Virus record (IMG/VR): IMGVR_UViG_3300032080_000002
Span: 1 to 64,000 of that record
Length of the DNA stretch: 64,000 nt
Reading direction: 5' to 3' (one strand)
Origin: a virus
This document shows positions 7,121 to 14,219 of the stretch, in pieces. The notes under the pieces are model-generated. The model saw only the letters and a program-made list of their open reading frames with translations. It was not told the DNA's origin and made no database searches. Made by a program: the position numbers and the translations under genes. Numbering within the stretch: position 1 is the first letter of the stretch; each line of letters begins with the position of its first letter.

Positions 7121-7138
7121 ACCTAACAAGTGTTAGGT
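7121..7138. promoter_or_regulatory. operator-like inverted repeat O2
   Basis: ACCTAACA-AG-TGTTAGGT: two perfect 8-nt arms around 2 nt, beginning 3 nt after the repressor stop codon and about 90 nt before the early promoter. It shares the CTAAC/GTTAG half-sites with O1. Confidence 0.65.
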
Positions 7139-7225
7139 TTTAGTTCTGTTTTGTATACGGAAACAGAACAAGAATAAATAAATTTGAATACCCCTTTTAT
7201 TTTATTCACCTTTTTAGTGTACCCA

Positions 7226-7257
7226 TTGCAGTAATTAATATATTTTGTATATATTTG
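7226..7257 (+). promoter_or_regulatory. early rightward promoter
   Basis: TTG (7226-7228), a 21-nt spacer and TATATTTG (7250-7257). It is the only strong consensus promoter found ahead of the small-gene operon that starts at 7479. Confidence 0.7.
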
Positions 7258-7478
7258 TAGTAAGATTATTTGATGGTTGATCAATGAGTATGCAAGTGTG
7301 CAGGAAAATCGACTTTCATTTTCAAAAACATTTTGCCAAAATCGGAAGGGCGGGGGTAATTTTTTTCATCGATCCGGTCAATTTTTTTTCGTGCTGTATA
7401 GATAGTATTTAACATTCAACTCCCTAATACGTTATCTAAATTTATATAAACATGCTAACATAAATTAATTTAATAATT
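7258..7478 (+). other. early transcript leader
   Basis: About 220 nt between the early promoter and the methyltransferase gene with no convincing ORF. It contains GGGCGGGGG followed by T-tracts, and sequence able to form weak local hairpins, so antitermination or an attenuator is possible. I could not identify a known riboswitch. Confidence 0.35.
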
Positions 7479-7910
7479 ATGAAAATACACATTAACAACG
7501 ACGACAATTATGCAACACCTCCTGAATTGTACAATGAATTAAATGAAAGGTTTAATTTTGATTTTGACCCTTGTCCTTATAACGATGGAGAAATTATAAA
7601 TGACGGTTTAAAAATAGATTGGGGAAAATCTAATTATGTGAATCCACCATATTCAAGAAAGTTAAAAGAAGCATTCATTTTAAAAGCTATTGAAGAGCAG
7701 GAAAAAGGGAATCAATCAGTTTTTTTAATTCCTGTTTCAATATCAACAAAAGTTTTTCATGATTTAATTTTACCAAATGCTGAGATTGAATTTTTAAAAG
7801 GCAGAGTTAAATTTGGAAAAAGGGACGCTGATGGTGTTTTTTACTATCCTAATAATAAAGCTACTAGTGGAACTAAAGATTCAATGATAGTTATTTTTAG
7901 AGGTAAATAA
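7479..7910 (+). CDS. phage DNA N6-adenine methyltransferase
   Basis: 143 aa, the compact phage Dam-like family (DNA_N6_MT type). Seen: DNYATPPELYNELNERFNFDFDPCPYND at the N-terminus, the catalytic (D/N)PPY motif as NYVNPPYSR (about residues 52-60), and FLIPVSIST in the next strand. It transfers a methyl group from S-adenosylmethionine to adenine in DNA, usually to protect phage DNA from restriction. It is the first gene of the early operon. Position and family fit early self-modification against host restriction. Confidence 0.88.
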   Translation: MKIHINNDDNYATPPELYNELNERFNFDFDPCPYNDGEIINDGLKIDWGKSNYVNPPYSRKLKEAFILKAIEEQEKGNQSVFLIPVSISTKVFHDLILPNAEIEFLKGRVKFGKRDADGVFYYPNNKATSGTKDSMIVIFRGK

Positions 7911-7992
7911 CATACAACTCATTCACTCAATATCAGAATTAATAAACTAAACCAAAATAAAAATAATTTAACATTAAAACCATAAAATATTT

Positions 7993-8328
7993 ATGAAAGA
8001 ATTAATTCAGAAAAAAGAAACTAAGTATGTGAGAGAAGTTCCATATTGGTTAAAAGATTCAAAGAGAAGCGCAGTAGTAGCGTTAAGTACTAAAGATGAA
8101 TGTGTTTGTTTTTTAAAACACACGTATCATAATCAAGAGTTATGCTTTAAGTGGCTATCTGTGAATGTTGGATCAGGTGCTGATTTGTCTATTCCACACA
8201 AAAATATTCAAGATGCTTGTGATGAAGCATTAAGTGAGGGATGGAGAGTTTTATTTTTAGGAGAAGAAAAGGACACTAAGTTTGGAGAGAATAAGGAGGT
8301 CTTTGATATATTCAGTTCTTTAAAATAA
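7993..8328 (+). CDS. hypothetical early protein (111 aa)
   Basis: Starts MKELIQKKETKYVREVPYWLKDS and has an alpha/beta pattern with hydrophobic strands (VVALSTKDECVCFL, WRVLFLGEE). It lies in the early operon, 9 nt before the next gene, with no recognisable family or motif. It is possibly one of the host-takeover or anti-defence proteins common at this position in phages, but that is inference from position only. Confidence 0.6.
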   Translation: MKELIQKKETKYVREVPYWLKDSKRSAVVALSTKDECVCFLKHTYHNQELCFKWLSVNVGSGADLSIPHKNIQDACDEALSEGWRVLFLGEEKDTKFGENKEVFDIFSSLK

Positions 8329-8336
8329 TTTCAACA

Positions 8337-8741
8337 ATGAAAATACAATTTAGATGGGTTGGGCTGAATAAGCATTTTAAAGAGATACAAATTCAAGATG
8401 GATTAACCTTAGATAAAATTAGAAACGGTCATGCTTGGACTTTCTTCGCTGAATCAAATAAAGGAGAATATGGTAATTGTAAATTCCTTGGAGAGGATTT
8501 ATTTTCGGGATTAGTAAGTCAAGATGGAGTCGATGCTTATTTTAATGATGTTATTCTTTACCAAAACACAGAAGGACAAACTCGTGAAGCTAAGTTATGG
8601 TATGACAACAGAGAGAATTGTTTAATGGTTGGTAATTTTCCATATCATGTACTTTTCAACTCAGCATATATTCAACCATCAAAACTAGAATTTAAGATAG
8701 TAGGGAATACTTATGAAATTCCTGATATTAACAAACAATAA
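8337..8741 (+). CDS. hypothetical early protein, possibly YopX-like at the C-terminus
   Basis: 134 aa. The last strand (KIVGNTYEIPD) recalls the conserved end of YopX-family phage proteins (VIGNIYENPEL). The opening (MKIQFRWVGLNKHFKEI) and length also fit loosely, but the middle does not clearly match. Alternatively it is a beta-rich protein of another family. Co-transcribed with neighbours; function unknown. Confidence 0.5.
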   Translation: MKIQFRWVGLNKHFKEIQIQDGLTLDKIRNGHAWTFFAESNKGEYGNCKFLGEDLFSGLVSQDGVDAYFNDVILYQNTEGQTREAKLWYDNRENCLMVGNFPYHVLFNSAYIQPSKLEFKIVGNTYEIPDINKQ

Positions 8742-8754
8742 ATAAAAATTCATC

Positions 8755-9024
8755 ATGAAAAAATTAGAAACGCTTTTAGAGATATTCAGAGACTTTGAAA
8801 CGATAATCCATCAAGAAGAATACAGTCAGTTTACTATTGATTTTATTCAGAACGAGGAAATGCATATTAGTGAACAATTGGAAGATAATTATTTATCAGA
8901 ACTTCAGGTGAATGATTTAATATCGTCTTACGTTTATCAAATTGATAACATATTAGCTATTATTAAAAATGGAAAAGATTGTACGCTATTCTTCGATTTG
9001 AAATCATGCTTAGAAAAAATATAA
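8755..9024 (+). CDS. hypothetical acidic early protein (89 aa)
   Basis: A small, mostly helical, strongly acidic protein (many E/D, few K/R) starting MKKLETLLEIFRDFETII. Acidic helical proteins at such positions can be DNA mimics or inhibitors, but nothing in the sequence proves it. It sits 3 nt before the cysteine-peptidase-like gene, so the two are likely co-translated. Confidence 0.55.
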   Translation: MKKLETLLEIFRDFETIIHQEEYSQFTIDFIQNEEMHISEQLEDNYLSELQVNDLISSYVYQIDNILAIIKNGKDCTLFFDLKSCLEKI

Positions 9025-9027
9025 ATT

Positions 9028-9489
9028 ATGCTAAAACAAAAACAACCTTATGGATGCGGATTGTATGCAGTATCGAATGCTTGTAATTTAAAAAATTTCA
9101 TTACTGAGGAAAGATTAGAAAAAAGCAAAACAGGAAATGTTGTAGGTCAGCTTTCTAAATGGCTGCAGGACGATGGATTGCCTTACTACATTGACAGCCT
9201 ATACTATAATCATCTAGGAAAGAAACTTCCTAATTCGGTATTAAGTTATGTTCCTATGGGCGAGGGAGTAGAATATCTTCCGGTGCTTTTAAATGTGAGG
9301 TTTTCAGATGAAGGTAAGAATCATTTAGTCGGTGGTAAAATCGGAAAGAATGGCACGCTTTATCTTTACGATAGTCTTGGGGAAGCTATGGTTGAAACTA
9401 CATTGAAGAAGGTCAATAAAATGTATCATCATGTTTATGGACTGTTTTTATTTATGAGCGACGAGGATGGCTCGTATGTCTTTATCTAA
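9028..9489 (+). CDS. papain-fold cysteine peptidase-like protein (153 aa)
   Basis: The N-terminus KQKQPYGCGLYAVSNAC has the layout of papain-like/C39-like active sites: Q6 (oxyanion), C10 nucleophile at the start of a helix. H99 (NHLVGG) and D115 (LYLYDS) then follow on successive strands, giving a full Cys-His-Asp set in the right order. It is predicted to be a cytoplasmic peptidase or deconjugase with no signal sequence. In an early operon it could process a host protein or reverse ubiquitin-like tagging used in defence, but the substrate is unknown. An inactive papain-like fold remains possible. Confidence 0.6.
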   Translation: MLKQKQPYGCGLYAVSNACNLKNFITEERLEKSKTGNVVGQLSKWLQDDGLPYYIDSLYYNHLGKKLPNSVLSYVPMGEGVEYLPVLLNVRFSDEGKNHLVGGKIGKNGTLYLYDSLGEAMVETTLKKVNKMYHHVYGLFLFMSDEDGSYVFI

Positions 9490-9512
9490 ATTAACTTAAA
9501 ACAAAATAAATT

Positions 9513-9719
9513 ATGTACGAATTTTCATTTATAGATTTCGGATGGAAAAGATTTCTTGAAGATGGCAATGGCAACGTTTTGATTATGAAATTTAATTCTT
9601 TTGATGAAGCAGAAGAATGGCTTTTAACTCATGGAAAAAAATACGGTTGGACTAATGAGGGAGTAAAATATTGGTGTTGGGATGTTGAGACAGGAAAAAT
9701 TGATGAAGATGATATTTAA
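9513..9719 (+). CDS. hypothetical protein (68 aa)
   Basis: A small acidic, Trp-rich protein (MYEFSFIDFGWKRFLEDGNG, then WTNEGVKYWCWDVE). It looks like a compact alpha/beta domain of a kind common in phage early regions. No family recognised. It is followed by a CTACC-TAAC-GGTAG mini-hairpin at about 9730 that is too weak to call a terminator. Confidence 0.55.
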   Translation: MYEFSFIDFGWKRFLEDGNGNVLIMKFNSFDEAEEWLLTHGKKYGWTNEGVKYWCWDVETGKIDEDDI

Positions 9720-9768
9720 AATAAAAAATCTACCTAACGGTAGTATAATGATTAAAACGAAATAAAAC

Positions 9769-10230
9769 ATGGGAAATTACGACAGTAAATCGGATACACT
9801 ACTTCACATAAAAAGAGTAGCACAATTATTAACAGAGGCTTCTATTGGTTTAATACTAAGAGCTAACGTGCATGATAATTCTAAATTAGAAAGTCCAGAG
9901 AAAGAACTTTTTGATGAATACACTCCCAAATTAGCGTCTTGCACTTATGGTAGTGAAGAATACAAAGGTTATTTAATTGGTTTAAAAAAAGCACTTGATC
10001 ATCATTATAAAAATAACAGTCATCATCCAGAACATTACGAAAACGGTATTGATGGATTTGATTTATTCGATCTGATAGAAATGTTTTTTGATTGGAAGGC
10101 AGCAACCGAAAGACATAATGATGGTGATATTTATAATTCCATTAAGATTAATCAGGAAAGATTTAATATGAGTGATCAATTAGCATCTATACTTCATAAC
10201 ACCGCTAAACGATTAGGATATAAAAAATGA
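9769..10230 (+). CDS. DUF5662-like protein, HD-like helical fold (153 aa)
   Basis: All-helical protein with conserved histidine/aspartate patches: RANVHDNSKLESPEKELFDEY (about 29-49), LDHHYKNNSHHPEHYE (about 74-89), FDLIEMFFDWKAATERHNDGDI (about 100-121). This set matches the phage/bacterial DUF5662 family as I remember it and suggests a metal-binding, HD-like site, possibly a phosphohydrolase acting on nucleotides. The activity is inference. Its stop overlaps the next start by 4 nt (ATGA). Confidence 0.65.
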   Translation: MGNYDSKSDTLLHIKRVAQLLTEASIGLILRANVHDNSKLESPEKELFDEYTPKLASCTYGSEEYKGYLIGLKKALDHHYKNNSHHPEHYENGIDGFDLFDLIEMFFDWKAATERHNDGDIYNSIKINQERFNMSDQLASILHNTAKRLGYKK

Positions 10231-10490
10231 AAACAATAACAGCCGAATTTGAAATAGAATTCAAAGATGGAAAGAGAACGATTGAAATGCAGTTGAAAGA
10301 AGATTATGAAATTGATGACTGTGAGGTAGATAAAGTTGTTATGCTGAATCTATGTAACGGAGAAACCTATACAGGAGTTTTTAAAGGCATTGACAGTCAG
10401 GATATAATGATTGAATCATTAAGTTCCCAAACTACAATAGGTCTAGGAGCTTCGTTTATAAATGATTATTTTGAAGAAATTAAAAACTAA
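10227..10490 (+). CDS. hypothetical protein, beta-barrel-like (87 aa)
   Basis: Starts at an ATGA overlap with the upstream gene, so the two are translationally coupled. It is beta-rich with an Sm/Hfq-like flavour in the middle (VMLNLCNGETYTGVFKGIDSQDIMIES): a strand-turn-strand with 'xxL.NGe.y.G.f.gid'. That suggests a small beta-barrel (SH3/Sm-like), possibly binding RNA or DNA. Family not certain. Confidence 0.55.
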   Translation: MKTITAEFEIEFKDGKRTIEMQLKEDYEIDDCEVDKVVMLNLCNGETYTGVFKGIDSQDIMIESLSSQTTIGLGASFINDYFEEIKN

Positions 10491-10494
10491 AATT

Positions 10495-10728
10495 ATGTCA
10501 GTAAAAAAAGTAGAAATGTTCACGGTAGTATGTGATAACTGTGGAGTAGACAATGGGAAAGATCAAGAGTTTTCTTGTTGGGGCGACGAAGGATACGCAA
10601 AAGAGCAGGCAATGGAATCCAATTGGATCGAAGAAGGCGACAAGCATTATTGCGAGGATTGTTACGAATATGACGACGAGGATAATTTAGTTATCAAAAC
10701 AGTTTTACATAAACAAAGATCACTTTAA
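10495..10728 (+). CDS. small zinc-ribbon protein (77 aa)
   Basis: The credible start is MSVKKVEMFTVVCDNCGVDNG at 10495; the earlier ATG at 10462 would overlap the upstream gene. Two CxxC pairs, CDNC (about 13-16) and CEDC (about 50-53), make a zinc ribbon interrupted by an acidic helix. Such proteins bind nucleic acid or act as adaptors. Precise role unknown. Confidence 0.6.
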   Translation: MSVKKVEMFTVVCDNCGVDNGKDQEFSCWGDEGYAKEQAMESNWIEEGDKHYCEDCYEYDDEDNLVIKTVLHKQRSL

Positions 10729-10729
10729 A

Positions 10730-10873
10730 ATGAAAAAGTATAAATTTACTTCTAAGAGAAGTCCAATAGAATTTATAATCGAAGCAAACAATGAATATGA
10801 TGCTATTCAAAAAGCTTATGATTTATATGGAAATGTAGTAACAATTATGGATTATAAAGAAATAGAAGAATGA
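10730..10873 (+). CDS. small hypothetical protein (47 aa)
   Basis: Starts MKKYKFTSKRSPIEFIIEA and contains a short helix (EYDAIQKAYDLYG), a pattern common in phage early mini-proteins. It begins 1 nt after the upstream stop and its own stop overlaps the next start as ATGA, supporting it as a real coding unit. Function unknown. Confidence 0.55.
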   Translation: MKKYKFTSKRSPIEFIIEANNEYDAIQKAYDLYGNVVTIMDYKEIEE

Positions 10874-10971
10874 AACTAACAAAATATGAATCGATATTAT
10901 ACTTCTATGGAATTTCAATAATTCTATTTGGCGCATTTATGATTTACAGAATATATTCAGCATTAATTTAA
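10870..10971 (+). CDS. single-pass membrane peptide (33 aa)
   Basis: Short peptide with one clear membrane segment (LYFYGISIILFGAFMIYRIY). It is coupled to the preceding gene by an ATGA overlap. Such tiny membrane peptides in phage early regions can alter the host envelope or block superinfection; the role here is unknown. Confidence 0.5.
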   Translation: MKLTKYESILYFYGISIILFGAFMIYRIYSALI

Positions 10972-10975
10972 AATT

Positions 10976-11260
10976 ATGAAAGCATATAAAATACTAAAAC
11001 GATATCCCGCATTGCCTGATTATTTTCAGGAAGACGATATCATTTACCATTATCCGATAGAAGGAAACTATCCATTAAGTATGCCGTCCAATCAAAGTTT
11101 TGTTGTAGAACGAGCAGATGTGTACAAAAAGATTTTACACCAACAAAAAGATCCTTTTTTATGGGCTGACCATGTTGAAAATAATCCAGATTACTTTATG
11201 AGATTAGATTTGATAGAGATTCAGTCGGAAGGAAATACGGTAACATTAAATACTATTTAA
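10976..11260 (+). CDS. hypothetical early protein (94 aa)
   Basis: Starts MKAYKILKRYPALPDYFQED. A mixed alpha/beta protein with several aromatic residues, ending VTLNTI. It begins 4 nt after the membrane peptide gene. I do not recognise a family; only the tight packing supports a shared transcript. Confidence 0.55.
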   Translation: MKAYKILKRYPALPDYFQEDDIIYHYPIEGNYPLSMPSNQSFVVERADVYKKILHQQKDPFLWADHVENNPDYFMRLDLIEIQSEGNTVTLNTI

Positions 11261-11275
11261 AACAAGACAATTATT

Positions 11276-11521
11276 ATGTATACAATCAAAGATTTAAAAA
11301 ACTTCATTGAGAAGAACAATTTACCGGATGATATGCCGGTAGGATTATTAGACACGACAACGGACGACACGTATTATATGAACTACTCATTATCCGAAGA
11401 AAACTTTCAAGTGGAGGATTACTTCTCTCAGGAAGATGAAGGTACTGATGACTACGGCAAGCCAAGAGGAAAAATACTATTTATCAATTTTGATAATAAA
11501 TTAAACGAAAACCCAATTTAG
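11276..11521 (+). CDS. hypothetical acidic protein (81 aa)
   Basis: Strongly acidic (runs such as DDMPVGLLDTTTDD and SQEDEGTDDYG) with an N-terminal helix (MYTIKDLKNFIEKNNLPDDM). This opening recurs in small Bacteroidota phage proteins. The charge could suit a DNA mimic or protein inhibitor, but nothing specific is visible. Confidence 0.55.
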   Translation: MYTIKDLKNFIEKNNLPDDMPVGLLDTTTDDTYYMNYSLSEENFQVEDYFSQEDEGTDDYGKPRGKILFINFDNKLNENPI

Positions 11522-11523
11522 TT

Positions 11524-11694
11524 ATGCTAAATTTCTTTAAAAAACTATTTTGCAGCCACAGGTATCAAATTAAAGATATATACGAAAGATGGTAAGGAGA
11601 TCCTGTTTATGATTGTTATAAAAAAAGATTTACTGTTTATGAATGCCCAAAATGTAAAAAACAAAAAATAGAGATTAAAATAATATATTTATGA
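11524..11694 (+). pseudogene. zinc-finger mini-gene split by an in-frame TAA
   Basis: From ATG 11524 the frame reads MLNFFKKLFCSHRYQIKDIY-ERW, then TAA at 11593-11595. The same frame continues through DPVYDCYKKRFTVYECPKCKKQ to a TGA that overlaps the next gene's ATG (ATGA at 11691-11694). The downstream part keeps a CxxC pair (ECPKCKK), a proper coding texture and a coupled end, so the gene was recently intact at about 56 aa. Either a nonsense mutation broke it, or the stop is read through. Compare 10495, another small zinc-ribbon protein. Confidence 0.6.
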
Positions 11695-11969
11695 AACAAT
11701 ATGAAAAACTAAAAATTTACATGGATTATGTGATTACACAAATTGCATTAAAATATGATCTATCAATAGATGCCGGACAAATCAAAAACGAAGGTTGGAA
11801 ATTTTATCCAATTTTAAATGTGTCAACAACAAAAATAATTGATTGTAAAAATGTGAAGCCAATAAGCTATAAATCATTTGAAGAATTTAGTCAAGATTTA
11901 AATGACGAAAGAATTTCTGGATGGTATGGCGGTTGGTATTGGAGATTTAAAGATCGTATAAAATTATAG
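11691..11969 (+). CDS. hypothetical protein (92 aa)
   Basis: Starts at an ATGA overlap with the interrupted zinc-finger gene. An N-terminal helix (KLKIYMDYVITQIALKYD) is followed by beta structure and a Gly/Trp-rich end (ISGWYGGWYWRFKDRI). No family recognised. The coupling means its expression may drop if the upstream gene is truncated at its early stop. Confidence 0.55.
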   Translation: MKQYEKLKIYMDYVITQIALKYDLSIDAGQIKNEGWKFYPILNVSTTKIIDCKNVKPISYKSFEEFSQDLNDERISGWYGGWYWRFKDRIKL

Positions 11970-11971
11970 TT

Positions 11972-12196
11972 ATGGCAACACCACGAGAAATAGAATACCT
12001 GCTTGAAAAATTTGATTATAAAAGTTTTAGAGTATTAGGATTCTACGATAAATCCATAAAGGAAAAAGATTACGACGCACAGATAAAACGAATCTGCGAA
12101 TGGTTTGGCATAACCACAATTTTCCAATACGACACAATTGGAATTGAAACCAATAAATTTATTAAATCGGATCTACAAACATTTTCAAAGAATTAA
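11972..12196 (+). CDS. hypothetical protein (74 aa)
   Basis: Starts MATPREIEYLLEKFDYKSFRV; helical start, then a short mixed region. It is separated from both neighbours by 2 nt. No motif identified; it is supported by coding composition and tight packing. Confidence 0.5.
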   Translation: MATPREIEYLLEKFDYKSFRVLGFYDKSIKEKDYDAQIKRICEWFGITTIFQYDTIGIETNKFIKSDLQTFSKN

Positions 12197-12198
12197 TT

Positions 12199-12621
12199 AT
12201 GATTAGACAAAGAGATTATGTACCATACGAAAAATCAGTTAGTGTAAACGAACACAAAGCTGCCACTGATGAATCTATAAAATTACTAAACGAGTTCCAA
12301 GAAAAAGCAAAAGAAAATCTTTGTTACTCAGTTAGGATAAATCAAACATATCTTAATGCCGTAGCATTCTGGTTTAGAGAAGATCAAATGGATGGAGGAT
12401 TTGAAGTTTATTATAAGTTTGGGCTCAATGGTTCAGAGTTTAAAGTAAAGACTTTTGTGAGCGACGAGGATTGGCATGAAGAACAAATGAAGAACCCACT
12501 CGGAGAGCCATCAATAAATATTGCTTTAAAAATTGTTTACGATGGAATAGCTGCCGAAATTGCCAAAGGATTAATAAATGCAACCCTTCCAGAATTAAAT
12601 AAACACATGAAATATAGATGA
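12199..12621 (+). CDS. hypothetical protein (140 aa)
   Basis: An N-terminal helix (TDESIKLLNEFQEKAKENL), a central beta sheet (YSVRINQTYLNAVAFWF, FEVYYKFGLNGSEFKVKTFVS) and a C-terminal helix (ALKIVYDGIAAEIAKGLI). This order looks like a small compact domain, but no known family comes to mind. It is the last gene before an internal promoter at 12627-12657. Confidence 0.55.
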   Translation: MIRQRDYVPYEKSVSVNEHKAATDESIKLLNEFQEKAKENLCYSVRINQTYLNAVAFWFREDQMDGGFEVYYKFGLNGSEFKVKTFVSDEDWHEEQMKNPLGEPSINIALKIVYDGIAAEIAKGLINATLPELNKHMKYR

Positions 12622-12626
12622 TTAAT

Positions 12627-12657
12627 TTGTGTATATCAAATACATTTACTAAATTTA
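12627..12657 (+). promoter_or_regulatory. internal promoter, one mismatch
   Basis: TTG (12627-12629), a 20-nt spacer and TAAATTTA (12650-12657; the consensus ends in G). It lies in a 60-nt gap and could restart transcription for the second half of the early operon. Confidence 0.45.
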
Positions 12658-12681
12658 CCTCACAAACAAATACACACACTT

Positions 12682-12972
12682 ATGTACACACTTAGAATGG
12701 TTGATTCAAACCAAAAACAAACAAATCAATTAATCGGGAATATTTATTCATTAATTGACAGAAATTCAAATTATAATGAGTTTTCTGGTAATTTTAGAAT
12801 GCTTTTTGGGAAATCGCATGTTGCTGATTTAGATGAAAATTCCGATGAGCATACTAAAAATGTTTATGCAATTCTTGATTTCATGGGAGATATGATTCCG
12901 TTATATAAAGATACGGCTTATTACATCATGACAGAATCCGGAAAAACATTTAGTAATTTAAGTTACAGATAA
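12682..12972 (+). CDS. hypothetical protein (96 aa)
   Basis: Starts MYTLRMVDSNQKQTNQLIGN; polar, mostly helical, no recognisable motif. It follows a possible promoter (12627-12657) and is followed by a terminator-like hairpin at 13002-13035, so it may be expressed partly on its own. Function unknown. Confidence 0.5.
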   Translation: MYTLRMVDSNQKQTNQLIGNIYSLIDRNSNYNEFSGNFRMLFGKSHVADLDENSDEHTKNVYAILDFMGDMIPLYKDTAYYIMTESGKTFSNLSYR

Positions 12973-13001
12973 AATTCAGTTTCCATTGATGATTTTTGAT
13001 T

Positions 13002-13035
13002 CCCTAGTATTAGCATTAGCTGTGCTAGGGTTTTT
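13002..13035 (+). terminator. internal terminator or attenuator
   Basis: CCCTAG/CTAGGG stem (13002-13007 with 13025-13030) with additional inner pairing (TTAGC/GCTG), followed by TTTTT. It lies between 12682-12972 and the start at 13055, so it may reduce expression of the distal early genes. Confidence 0.65.
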
Positions 13036-13054
13036 AAAAACTAAAAACAATATT

Positions 13055-13243
13055 ATGCACGCAGATTTAAAAGGCTCATTAAAAGCCATCGAAAAAAGTT
13101 GGAAGGTATTTGAGCACAACGGAAAACCGATGACTAAGAATCAGGTGATAAAAGTTCTGGAATATGGAATCGCCAAAGGATATGAAACCACAAGAGACTT
13201 TAAAGAAAATGAAGTTGACGAAATACTAAAATTAAAACCATGA
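13055..13243 (+). CDS. hypothetical protein (62 aa)
   Basis: An earlier in-frame ATG (12986) would place the terminator hairpin inside the gene and gives a hydrophobic leader, so the start at 13055 (MHADLKGSLKAIEKSWKVFEH) is preferred. Small basic helical protein (KNQVIKVLEYGIAKGYETT). Its stop overlaps the next start (ATGA). No family recognised. Confidence 0.5.
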   Translation: MHADLKGSLKAIEKSWKVFEHNGKPMTKNQVIKVLEYGIAKGYETTRDFKENEVDEILKLKP

Positions 13244-13662
13244 GCGAACTACAAAAAGAACTAAGACTTGGAAATTTAATCTTAGATAGAGGAAAGTCAA
13301 CAACATTAAAGCCTAGTCAATTAGTAAATCTAATACAAGGTATTGCTTCTTATGAAGCCATTCCCCTCACCAAAGAAAACATTGAAAAATATATCGATTG
13401 GGGTTTTGAATTTGGATTTAATAAATCGATTGTTGAAAAAGAATATTGGATAGAGCACCAGTTCTTAATGGAGAATGCAATTGATGGATCTAGTAGTTTT
13501 GAAATAATATTTTCTGAAAGTAAATCCGACCAAAATGATATTCAAATATCTTATTACATCGACGATAAATTATTAGAATTCGGACTCGATGACACTTTGC
13601 ATAATTTACAGAATCTTTTTTTCATTTCGTGCGGACAAGAATTACCAATTAATAAATACTAA
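13240..13662 (+). CDS. hypothetical protein (140 aa)
   Basis: Coupled to the preceding gene through ATGA. It starts MSELQKELRLGNLILDRGK and contains LVNLIQGIASYEAIPLTKENIEKYIDWGFEF. This layout ('LRIGNYI...V..I......I.LTEEWL.KFGF') is familiar from small Bacteroidota phage/prophage proteins of unknown function. No catalytic motif visible. Confidence 0.6.
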   Translation: MSELQKELRLGNLILDRGKSTTLKPSQLVNLIQGIASYEAIPLTKENIEKYIDWGFEFGFNKSIVEKEYWIEHQFLMENAIDGSSSFEIIFSESKSDQNDIQISYYIDDKLLEFGLDDTLHNLQNLFFISCGQELPINKY

Positions 13663-13666
13663 TAAT

Positions 13667-13840
13667 ATGATAACATTTAGAGACATAAGTGGAAATGAAA
13701 TAAAGATCAATATTAGATATGTAGTAGCGATTTATTGTGATAGCGAAATATTATTATCAACAGGTGATCGAATCAATATAGATATGGCTTATGATCAATT
13801 AAGAGCGATAATAAATAGTGCAATATCAATGATTAAATAA
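13667..13840 (+). CDS. small hypothetical protein (57 aa)
   Basis: The credible start is MITFRDISGNEIKINIRYVVA at 13667; the frame open from 13589 overlaps the upstream gene. It is beta-rich, with a pattern like a small LytTR/Sm-like barrel fragment (VVAIYCDSEILLSTGDRINI). Function unknown. Confidence 0.5.
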   Translation: MITFRDISGNEIKINIRYVVAIYCDSEILLSTGDRINIDMAYDQLRAIINSAISMIK

Positions 13841-13847
13841 AAAAAAT

Positions 13848-13973
13848 ATGACACTCGAAGAAATTAAAATTAATTGGAGTAAAACGGATGACACCATCTA
13901 CGGAGACAATGAATACGAAAAGAAACTAAAATCCTTGGAAGCAGCCAAGACTAAAGTAATCGCAAAAAATTAA
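13848..13973 (+). CDS. small hypothetical protein (41 aa)
   Basis: A 41-residue charged peptide, MTLEEIKINWSKTDDTIYG... ending TKVIAKN. It is packed between two genes with 7 and 3 nt gaps. Its composition resembles the neighbouring mini-genes. No function visible. Confidence 0.45.
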   Translation: MTLEEIKINWSKTDDTIYGDNEYEKKLKSLEAAKTKVIAKN

Positions 13974-13976
13974 GTT

Positions 13977-14219
13977 ATGGCAAAGAAAAGATTTTTTGAA
14001 ATCATCGATCAGATGAATATTCAAGACACAGAAAATAATACGGAAAATATTCAGGTATGTCCGACTTTTATTTCTGCAAACTTCAGTAAAAAAGGAACAC
14101 AAGTTACAATGGGAGTTCCAGGAAATATTGTTTTCGATTTAGAATCTGACAAATTAATTCCTGTTTTACTATTAATAAACAGAGAGGAATACGATAAACT
14201 TCAAATCGAAAACAAATGA
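13977..14219 (+). CDS. hypothetical protein (80 aa)
   Basis: Starts MAKKRFFEIIDQMNIQDTEN and has a beta-rich core (KKGTQVTMGVPGNIVFDL, LIPVLLLINREEYDKL). Its stop overlaps the next start as ATGA. No known family. Confidence 0.55.
   Translation: MAKKRFFEIIDQMNIQDTENNTENIQVCPTFISANFSKKGTQVTMGVPGNIVFDLESDKLIPVLLLINREEYDKLQIENK

Noticed and set aside
9729-9742. CTACC-TAAC-GGTAG hairpin as a terminator or operator
   Set aside because: Only five pairs, no T-tract, and it differs from the CTAAC/GTTAG operators.
13589-13666. N-terminal extension of the 57-aa protein
   Set aside because: It overlaps the end of the previous gene and gives an odd aromatic leader; ATG 13667 fits the spacing used by neighbours.
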